In this document: positions 40,187 to 46,990 of the stretch, one piece after another | How the letters are laid out: the number at the start of each line of letters is the position of its first letter | How positions within the stretch are numbered: position 1 is the stretch's first letter | Source: an uncultured Hymenobacter sp. | Lineage (GTDB): Bacteria > Bacteroidota > Bacteroidia > Cytophagales > Hymenobacteraceae | Reading direction: 5' to 3' | Length of the DNA: 64,000 bases | NCBI GenBank assembly: GCA_913776615.1 | Contig: CAJYPK010000044.1 | Coordinates: 62,001 to 126,000, forward strand | Translations under genes and position numbers: made by a program | The notes under the pieces: model-generated | Told to the model about the DNA's origin: nothing | The model's database searches: none | What the model saw: only the letters and a program-made list of their open reading frames with translations

Positions 40187-42835
40187 TTAGTCTTTTTCGG
40201 TGTGAAATCCGTTTACGTTTTTGGGCTGCAAGAGCTTCGCAATCAAGCCAGTCCAGCCGGTCTGGTGGCTGGCCCCGAGGCCCTCGCCGGTGTCGCCGTT
40301 GAAGTACTCGCTAAAGCAGAGGTAGTCGTTGAAATGCGGGTCGTTTTGCAGCTCGGGGCGGGGGCCAAAGCAGGCGCGCTGCCCGGTGCGCGGGTCGCGC
40401 AAAAACAGCCGCGTCAGGCGCTCGGTGAGGGCGTTGGCCACGTCGAGAATGGTGGTGTACTGGCCCGAGCGCGTGGGGTATTCGATTTTAAAGTCGGGGC
40501 CGTAGTAGTGAAAAAACCGTTGGAGCGACTCGATAATCAGGAAATTGACCGGCATCCAGATGGGACCGCGCCAGTTGGAGTTGCCGCCGAAAAGCTGGGT
40601 TTCCGACTCAGCCGGCTGGTAGTTGACGGTAATCTCGGTGTCGCGAAATACGTATGGCTTGTCCTTGTACACCCGCGAAAGGCTGCGCACGCCGTAGTCA
40701 GACAAGAACTCATTTTCATCCAACATTCTGGCCAGCAGTCGCTTCATGCGGTGGCCACGCAGCAGGCTGAGCAAGCGGGTGGCCCCCTTGCCCGGCTCCT
40801 GCCAGTGCGACACCAGCGAGGCCAGGTGCGGCCGGTGGGTGAGCAGCCAGTTCATCCGCTCCAAGAAGAGCGGGGCGCTGGTCAGCAGGTCTTCGTCGAG
40901 CACTTCCACCGCGAAGAGCGGAATCAGGCCCACCATCGTGCGCACTTTCAGCAGCTCGTGGCCGCCCTCGGGCGTGTTGAGGGCGTCGTAGTAAAATTCG
41001 TCCTCGTCGTCCCAGAGGTCCAGCGCGGTGTCGCCCACGTTGGTCATGGCCTCGGCGATGTAGAGGAAATGCTCGAAAAACTTGCTCGCCATGTCCTGGT
41101 ACACCGGGTTGGTCCGGCTCAGCTCCAGCGCGATCCGCATCATGTTGAGCGCGAACATGGCCACCCAAGCCGTACCGTCGGCCTGCTCCAGGTAGCCGCC
41201 GAAGGGCAGCGGGGCCGAGCGGTCGAACACCCCAATATTGTCCAACCCCAGGAACCCGCCCTCGAAAATGTTGTGCCCGTCGCGGTCCTTGCGATTGACC
41301 CACCACGTAAAATTGAGCAGCAGGCGGTGGAAAACGGTTTGCAGAAAAAGCACGTCGCCCGCGTCGCCGCGCCGCTTCTGATCAATCTTAAACACCCGGA
41401 AAGTGGCCCAGGCGTGCACCGGCGGGTTTACGTCGCCGAAGCGCCACTCGTAGGCCGGCAACTGGCCGTTGGGGTGCATGTACCAGTCGAGGCACAGCAG
41501 TCGTAGTTGGTTTTTGGCAAACTCGGGGTCGAGCTGGGCCAGCGGCAGGCAGTGAAAGGCGAGGTCCCAGGCCGCGTACCAGGGATATTCCCAGGTATCG
41601 GGCATGGAAATAATGTCGGTATTATCCAGCGTTTTCCAGTCGGCGTTGCGGCCGTGCAGGCGCTCGGGCGGCGGGGCCGGCTGGGCGGGGTCGCCAGCCA
41701 GCCAGCGGGCCACGTTGTAGTGGTAGAACTGCTTGCTCCACAGCATCCCGGCGAAGGCCTGGCGCTGCACCAGCCGGGCGTCGGCCTCGGTGATGCCGCA
41801 TTGCAGCTCGGCGTAAAACTCGTCGGCCTCGGCCTGCCGCTGCTGCATAATCGCCTCGAAATCAGCAAACGGCTGCGCCAACCCCGCCGGCCCCAGCCGC
41901 AGGCGCACCTGCTGCGTAGCGCCGGGGGCCAGCGTGAAGGCGTAGTGCGCGGCGGCCTTGGTGCCGGTCCGGGCCGGATTTACTGCCCCGACCTGCTGCC
42001 CGACGAGGTAGTTATGAATACCATCCTTGAAAAACTGCTCCGGCGAGGCCGTGCCGAACAGCCGCTGGGTGTTGGTATTATTGTCGCAAAACAGCCACTC
42101 GGCCGGGCCGTCGGCGTAGCACATCAGCTCACCCAGCTCGCGGTGGCTGACTTGCACGGCCGTGGCCGCCGTGGCCGTCAGCGCGGGCCGGTAATCATCG
42201 GGTTTCCAGGCCCAGGTATTGCGAAACCACAGCTGCGACAGCACGTGCAGCGGCGCGGCCTCCGGCCCCCGGTTGACGATGGTGTACTGAATGAGCAAAT
42301 CGTCGGCGGCGGCCTTGGCGTACTCCACGAACACGTCGAAGTAGCGGCTTTCGGCAAAAATACCGGTGTCGAGCAGCTCGTATTCGGGCTGTTTGCGGTC
42401 GCGCTGGGCATTTTCCTGCACCAGTTCCGCGTAGGGAAAGGCCCGCTGCGGGTATTTGTACAGTAGCTTTTGGTAGGAATGCGTGGGCGTGGCGTCCAGG
42501 AAATAATAGATTTCCTTCACGTCCTCGCCGTGGTTGCCCTGCGGCCCGCTCAGGCCGAAAAGCTGCTCCTTGAGAATGGCGTCCTGGCCATTCCAGAGGG
42601 CCAGCCCCAGGCAGAGACGCTGCTTGTCGTCGCAAAAGCCCGCCAGGCCCTCCTCGCCCCAGCGGTAGGCCCGGCTGCGGGCCTGGTCGTGGGTGGTATA
42701 GTTCCAGGCGTCGCCGTGGGCCGAATAGTCTTCGCGCACGGTGCCCCACTGGCGCTCAGATAAATACGGGCCGAAGCGCCGCCAGGGCTGTTGGTTGGTG
42801 TCGGCTTCGTGGAGGCGCTGGTGCTCGGCAGTCAA
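40187..42835 (-). CDS. GH63-family glucosidase
   Basis: 882 residues, the usual length for bacterial GH63-like proteins. GPYLSERQWGTVREDYS (about 22-38) is a strong family marker, followed by DQARSRAYRWGEEGLAGF. The (alpha/alpha)6 catalytic barrel covers about 360-860, with TWEYPWYAAWDLAFHCLPLA, GGFLGLDNIGVFDR and NSNWRGPIWMPVNFLI, where the acidic catalytic residues of the family lie. No signal peptide, so it works in the cytoplasm. It likely removes glucose from an alpha-linked oligosaccharide or glucosylglycerate-type substrate. It is coupled to the cyclase gene (4 bp apart). Confidence 0.85.
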   Translation of the reverse strand: MTAEHQRLHEADTNQQPWRRFGPYLSERQWGTVREDYSAHGDAWNYTTHDQARSRAYRWGEEGLAGFCDDKQRLCLGLALWNGQDAILKEQLFGLSGPQGNHGEDVKEIYYFLDATPTHSYQKLLYKYPQRAFPYAELVQENAQRDRKQPEYELLDTGIFAESRYFDVFVEYAKAAADDLLIQYTIVNRGPEAAPLHVLSQLWFRNTWAWKPDDYRPALTATAATAVQVSHRELGELMCYADGPAEWLFCDNNTNTQRLFGTASPEQFFKDGIHNYLVGQQVGAVNPARTGTKAAAHYAFTLAPGATQQVRLRLGPAGLAQPFADFEAIMQQRQAEADEFYAELQCGITEADARLVQRQAFAGMLWSKQFYHYNVARWLAGDPAQPAPPPERLHGRNADWKTLDNTDIISMPDTWEYPWYAAWDLAFHCLPLAQLDPEFAKNQLRLLCLDWYMHPNGQLPAYEWRFGDVNPPVHAWATFRVFKIDQKRRGDAGDVLFLQTVFHRLLLNFTWWVNRKDRDGHNIFEGGFLGLDNIGVFDRSAPLPFGGYLEQADGTAWVAMFALNMMRIALELSRTNPVYQDMASKFFEHFLYIAEAMTNVGDTALDLWDDEDEFYYDALNTPEGGHELLKVRTMVGLIPLFAVEVLDEDLLTSAPLFLERMNWLLTHRPHLASLVSHWQEPGKGATRLLSLLRGHRMKRLLARMLDENEFLSDYGVRSLSRVYKDKPYVFRDTEITVNYQPAESETQLFGGNSNWRGPIWMPVNFLIIESLQRFFHYYGPDFKIEYPTRSGQYTTILDVANALTERLTRLFLRDPRTGQRACFGPRPELQNDPHFNDYLCFSEYFNGDTGEGLGASHQTGWTGLIAKLLQPKNVNGFHTEKD

Positions 42836-42886
42836 GTTGCGAATAGAATTGAGTGATGGCTTGTTGAGAGGGGCTGTTCTGCTTTT

Positions 42887-42964
42887 GTAGCACCAAGCTC
42901 CAGCTTGGTGATTTGCTCGGCGAGTTAAACCGGGCGCATCACCAAGCTGGAGCTTGGTGTTACA
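42887..42964. repeat. Inverted repeat of CACCAAGCTCCAGCTTGGTG units
   Basis: CACCAAGCTCCAGCTTGGTG at 42891-42910 and CACCAAGCTGGAGCTTGGTG at 42940-42959 are reverse complements, and each is itself nearly palindromic. Outer TGTA/TACA and inner GAT/ATC extend the match. It fills part of the 139-bp spacer between the SDR and GH63 genes, both on the minus strand. Confidence 0.92.
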
Positions 42965-42974
42965 TAAAGATGCC

Positions 42975-43790
42975 CTAGCCCCCCGAGGCGAAGCCGGGGT
43001 ACAGCGTCATCCCGCCATCCATGAAAATAGTCTGGCCCGTAATGTAGTCCGCCTCATCGGAAACCAGCCAGGCGGCGAGGCGGCCGATGTCGGCGGGGTC
43101 GCCCACGCGGTTGTAGGGAATCAGCTCCAGCAAGGCCTTTTCCTCCTCGGGCGTATCGCGGGCCGAGAGGTTGATGGGCGTGGCGATGGCACCGGGCGCA
43201 ATGCTGTTGATACGGATTTTCTGCGGCGCCAGCTCCTGGGCGGTGCTTTTCATGAGCTGCATAATGCCGCCCTTGCTGCTGGCGTAGTTGACGTGCCCAC
43301 CCCACGGAATGACCTCGTGCACGCTGCTCATGCAGATGATTTTACCCAGTGCGGTGCTCACGTCGGGCTGCGGGCCGCGCCGCACAAACTCGCGGGCGGC
43401 CTCGCGCAGGCACAGAAACTGGCCGGTCAGGTTCACGTCGATTACCTTCTGCCACTGGGCCAGGGTCATGTCGAGGAAGGGCGAATCGACCTGAATACCG
43501 GCGTTGGCCACCACGATGTGCAGCGTCCCAAATTTTTCGATGGCCTGCTTGAACATCGCCTGCACCTGGTCTTCCTTGCTCACGTCGGCCTCGGCGGCGT
43601 AGGCCTGCCCCCCGGCGTCGGTGATGGTTTTGACGACCTTGTTGGCCCCCTCTTCATCGTGGCTGTAATTGACGACCACGCTGGCCCCGTGGGCGGCCAG
43701 CGCCACGGCCACGGCCGCCCCGATACCCGAGCTGGCCCCGGTGACGAGGGCAAATTGCCCGCTCAGGCGGGTAGTGATTTCTTTAGACAT
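42975..43790 (-). CDS. SDR-family oxidoreductase, glucose 1-dehydrogenase-like
   Basis: 271 residues. VTGASSGIGAAVAVAL (16-31) is the cofactor loop, NAG at about 100 follows, and the catalytic set is Ser (MSSVHEV) with YASSK (Tyr/Lys). INSIAPGAIATPIN, then YITGQTIFMDGGM, are typical of glucose 1-dehydrogenase-annotated SDRs. The sugar context (GH63, gluconokinase) agrees with oxidation of glucose to gluconolactone, but SDR specificity cannot be read from motifs. Confidence 0.85.
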   Translation of the reverse strand: MSKEITTRLSGQFALVTGASSGIGAAVAVALAAHGASVVVNYSHDEEGANKVVKTITDAGGQAYAAEADVSKEDQVQAMFKQAIEKFGTLHIVVANAGIQVDSPFLDMTLAQWQKVIDVNLTGQFLCLREAAREFVRRGPQPDVSTALGKIICMSSVHEVIPWGGHVNYASSKGGIMQLMKSTAQELAPQKIRINSIAPGAIATPINLSARDTPEEEKALLELIPYNRVGDPADIGRLAAWLVSDEADYITGQTIFMDGGMTLYPGFASGG

Positions 43791-43957
43791 AACGCAGGCA
43801 AAAGAGTAGAATGCACAGCCCCGGCCCGCCAGCAGTGCCGCCCGTGGCGCGGAGCCCCGCGTAAAGACGCCATTTTACCGGCTGGGGTTTTGCTCCCGCG
43901 CGAGGAGGATGGCGCGAGCGCTGGCCCCGGCGCCGGGTCGTGCCGCCCGGGCCCGGG

Positions 43958-44176
43958 CTACCGACGCACCTTGGCCTTGTGGTGGTCGTGGCGGTCCTCC
44001 GTGCGGATCAGGCGTGGCTCTTTGCTCATGCTTTCACCGTGCTTCACGGTGTGCGCACGTTCCATTTTGCGGTCGGCTTTGGATTGTTTTTCGACCCCGC
44101 GGGGCGTGGTTTGGGCAATGGCGGGCAGGCTACAGGCAGCGATGACCACGACAGTGAGTGAGCGAAGGAGGAGCAT
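43958..44176 (-). CDS. Small exported basic protein
   Basis: 72 residues from ATG 44176 (MLLLRSLTVVVIAACSLPA); a signal peptide ends at about 22 (LPAIAQ). The mature part is highly charged (RGVEKQSKADRKMERAHTV, KTHDHHK-like end) with no hydrophobic core. It resembles the protein at 505-747 in size and style. Unknown function. Confidence 0.55.
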   Translation of the reverse strand: MLLLRSLTVVVIAACSLPAIAQTTPRGVEKQSKADRKMERAHTVKHGESMSKEPRLIRTEDRHDHHKAKVRR

Positions 44177-44532
44177 GGGAAAGAAGCTAAGGGGTTGGGC
44201 CTCGTATACGACGGTGGAGCTTACTAAGCTGCGCCAAAATCCGTCTTCATCAACTGTACGTACATGCTTGCCGACTAAAGAGAGTAGTTGAGCGTCAGAA
44301 TAGAAAGTCCTACCGAATAAATTATTTAGCTGGTGGCCAAACAAGTAGTTTTGTTTTCAGTTATTGCGTACCCAACCTTATTACTCGACCCGCCTACCCG
44401 GCTGGTTATCAAGCCGCACCTCTACTTCGTTATCCCCTAGCCTCCCGCTCTGTTTATTTATTTTTTACCCAAAAGCCCCGGCCAGGTAACTGGCCGGGGC
44501 TTTGTTTTTTGCATTTCGGGCAGATGGCCCCG
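44177..44532. other. Spacer with possible small RNA and terminator
   Basis: No protein gene was seen. A plus-strand TAGTTTTG at 44346-44353 fits the -7 consensus but lacks a clear -33 box, and a strong plus-strand terminator follows at 44471-44510 although no plus-strand gene lies upstream. A transcript of about 150 nt between them is possible. Confidence 0.35.
44471..44510. terminator. Intrinsic terminator near the LytTR gene end
   Basis: AAAGCCCCGGCCAG and CTGGCCGGGGCTTT form a 14-bp stem with a GTAA loop. The plus-strand side continues TTTGTTTTTT, the minus-strand side TTTTGGG. It lies 23 bp past the stop of the minus-strand regulator gene. Confidence 0.85.
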
Positions 44533-45279
44533 CTAGCTCCAGCGGCTCAGAAACTGGCCGAAAGCCTCCTTGTATTGTTCACCTACGGGAATAGTCTCCG
44601 TCCCAATCTGCACGGTGAGGCGGCGCACGGCTTCGATCTTATCCAGGGCCACTATGAAGGAGCGGTGGATGCGCAGAAAGCGCCGGGCGGGCAGCTTTTC
44701 TTCCATTGCCCGCAGGCTCATGAGCGAGAGCAGGGCGCGGGGCGTGCTTTTGAGGTGCACTTTCACGTAGTCTTTCAGGCCCTCCACGTAGAGAATGTCG
44801 TTGAGGGCCACCCGCACGAGCTGGTACTCTACTTTCAGGAAAATGTGCTCTTCCTCGGGGGCCGCCGGGGTGGGCGCGGCGGCCTCGGCGCTGGCGTGCG
44901 CAAGCTCGGCGTAGGCGCGGGCCTTGTTGGCGGCGCGCAAAAACTCCTCGTAGTTGAAGGGCTTCACCAGGTAGTCGAGGGCATCGACCTTGTAGCCCTC
45001 CAGCGCATACTGCGGGAAGGCGGTGGTGAACACGATGCGCGGCGGCGCGGCCTGCTGGCCCAGCACCCGCGCCAGCTCCAGCCCGGTGAGCTCCTGCATC
45101 TGGATGTCGAGAAAAGCCACGTCTACCGGCTCGGCCAGCTCGTGCAGGCCCTTGAGTGCCTCCACCCCGCTGCCAAAGCGGCCCACCAGCTTCAGAAAGG
45201 GTGTTTGCTCAATAAAGGTGCAAAGCAGGGCTAGCGCCAGCGGCTCGTCATCAACGGCAATGCAGGTAACGGGGATCAT
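44533..45279 (-). CDS. LytTR-family response regulator
   Basis: 248 residues. Receiver 1-120 with DDE at 10-12, phosphoacceptor Asp58 (AFLDIQMQEL), TT at about 85 and Lys in YLVKPF. A linker of alanine and proline is followed by the LytTR domain (about 145-245) with ILYVEGLKDYVKVHL and FLRIHRSFIVALDKIEAV. Partner of the kinase encoded upstream on the same strand. The two genes are separated by a 410-bp repeat island. Confidence 0.93.
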   Translation of the reverse strand: MIPVTCIAVDDEPLALALLCTFIEQTPFLKLVGRFGSGVEALKGLHELAEPVDVAFLDIQMQELTGLELARVLGQQAAPPRIVFTTAFPQYALEGYKVDALDYLVKPFNYEEFLRAANKARAYAELAHASAEAAAPTPAAPEEEHIFLKVEYQLVRVALNDILYVEGLKDYVKVHLKSTPRALLSLMSLRAMEEKLPARRFLRIHRSFIVALDKIEAVRRLTVQIGTETIPVGEQYKEAFGQFLSRWS

Positions 45280-45706
45280 GGGGGAGTTATTAGTTGTTAA
45301 TGGTTAATTGTTAGTTGTTAATTGGGAAGCTACGAAGCTGTTTATGTAAGTAGCTCTTTCGCTTAACCCCACCCCCGGCCCCTCTCCCCAAGGGGAGGGG
45401 CCGGGGGTGGGGTTAAGCGAGTGGGCAGCGCCTGACCAGAGCTTTGAAAAGCACTGCCTAAACAGCTTGTATTTCAAAAGAGGCCCATCAAAAACGTTGG
45501 TCATGCTCATCTGGCGTCCGCTTGCCAAAGCATCTCGCTTGCGACATCCAACGGTGCGAGCGAGATGCTGCGGCACGCGGACGCCAGATGAGCATGACGG
45601 GCGCTGAATGGTTAACATGCTTTCCAGACAAGACCTGTACAAAGGCTGTTTTTCGACTAAAGAGCCACCCATTAATTAACAACTAACAATTAACCATTAA
45701 CAACTA
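45280..45706. repeat. Nested inverted-repeat island between kinase and regulator genes
   Basis: A perfect 33-bp inverted repeat (TAGTTGTTAATGGTTAATTG ...) has arms at 45291-45323 and 45674-45706. Inside are a GC-rich hairpin at 45361-45418 (CTTAACCCCACCCCCGGCCC with its mirror, two-base gap) and another inverted repeat at 45501-45521/45577-45597 (TCATGCTCATCTGGCGTCCGC), a variant of the GTCATGCT family. The right outer arm contains the stop codon of the kinase (45690-45692). The whole 410-bp gap is repeat-derived. Confidence 0.92.
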
Positions 45707-46805
45707 CTACCAGCTTCACCTCAAACTCGTTGTCGGGCGTCTTAGGATTCACTTGCAAGGTGTAGCGGCCGGGGTAAAGTAAATCGAGGCGGCGCTGGGT
45801 GTTGGTAAGGCCGATGCCGTTGGAGCCGGCGAGGTCGGTACTGGCCTTGGCAAACAGCGTATTGCGCACGTCGATTTCGAGCTGCTGGGGCGTGGGCTGG
45901 CGCACCGCGATGTGGATGCGGCTGGGCGCAGTAGCCGCCACGCCGTGCTTGAAGGCATTTTCGACGAAGGGCAGCAAAATCATGGGGGCGATGAGCACTT
46001 CGCGCATCGGCTCGGGGTGCTCGAAAGTTACCTGCACGCGGTCGGTAAGCCGCAGCTGCATGAGCGTGATGTAATCCTGAATAAACGCCACCTCCTGGCT
46101 GAGCTGGGCGTGGCCCGAGGCGGTGTCGTAGAGCACGTAGCGCATCATGCGCGAGAGGCGGTGCAGGGCCGCCCGCGCCCGCTCCCCGTCGATGAGCGTG
46201 AGCGAGTAGATATTATTGAGCGTATTGAAAAAAAAGTGCGGATTGATCTGCGCCTTGAGCAAGCTCAGCTCGGCCTCCACGCGCTGCTGGTCGAGACGCT
46301 CGCGCAGGCGGGCCTCCTGCTGCCAGTGCTGCACCACCGTAATGGCCGTGCCAATACCCAGCACCAACAGCGTAATGAGCAAACCCACAAGGTCGAACCG
46401 CCCGCCGCGCGGGGGGCGGGGCGGGCCGGGGCCAGGACCAGGCCCGGGGCCACGGCGCCCCACCTCGTCGGCCGCGTGAAACGCCTGCCGCATCAGTTCC
46501 GACAAGTGCAGGGCATTTTCCAGAAACCGCCCCAGCAGCGTGATAACGAGCACGGTAATTACCAGCGCCAGCACAAACCAGCCCGTGCGTCCGCGCAGCA
46601 GCAGGCGCGGCACGCTCAGCCGCGTGGTAGCGTAAAACGCCACCAGCCACAGCAGCAGCAGCGCGCCCTGCCGCACCCAGTATTCCACCGGCAGCACTAC
46701 CCGCCCCTGCATGGGCTGAAACAAGAACAGCGCGAGGGCCAGCAGCCCCCATGCCAGCACGTGAATGAGGGGCGTAAGAAAGCGCTGCGAGGAAAAAGTG
46801 GGCAT
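45690..46805 (-). CDS. LytS-type sensor histidine kinase with Gly-Pro linker
   Basis: 371 residues from ATG 46805 (MPTFSSQRFLTPLIHVLAWG). Four predicted membrane helices lie between about 12 and 175. Between the third and fourth is a low-complexity segment RRGPGPGPGPGPPRPPRGGR (about 115-135). The phosphoacceptor segment QINPHFFFNTLNNIYSL puts the histidine at 190; VENAFKHGV (about 284) and GIGLTNTQRRLDLLY form the ATPase part. The last codons and stop (VVVVNG, TAA) come from the arm of the downstream inverted repeat. It should act on the LytTR regulator at 44533. Confidence 0.9.
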   Translation of the reverse strand: MPTFSSQRFLTPLIHVLAWGLLALALFLFQPMQGRVVLPVEYWVRQGALLLLWLVAFYATTRLSVPRLLLRGRTGWFVLALVITVLVITLLGRFLENALHLSELMRQAFHAADEVGRRGPGPGPGPGPPRPPRGGRFDLVGLLITLLVLGIGTAITVVQHWQQEARLRERLDQQRVEAELSLLKAQINPHFFFNTLNNIYSLTLIDGERARAALHRLSRMMRYVLYDTASGHAQLSQEVAFIQDYITLMQLRLTDRVQVTFEHPEPMREVLIAPMILLPFVENAFKHGVAATAPSRIHIAVRQPTPQQLEIDVRNTLFAKASTDLAGSNGIGLTNTQRRLDLLYPGRYTLQVNPKTPDNEFEVKLVVVVNG

Positions 46806-46990
46806 AACGGTCGATACTAAACGGCTCAAAAGTAGCCGCCGCTCGGCCCCACCCCGCCCCCACCCGACCACCGGGCCAATTGTGCCGACTGCGGCACCGA
46901 TTTGGCCGGTCGGTCGGGTGAGGCTTTTTCGTTACTTTTACTTCATCTTACGCTGGTTGCCCGCTCTTTCCCACCCAATGCCCTGTTCCT

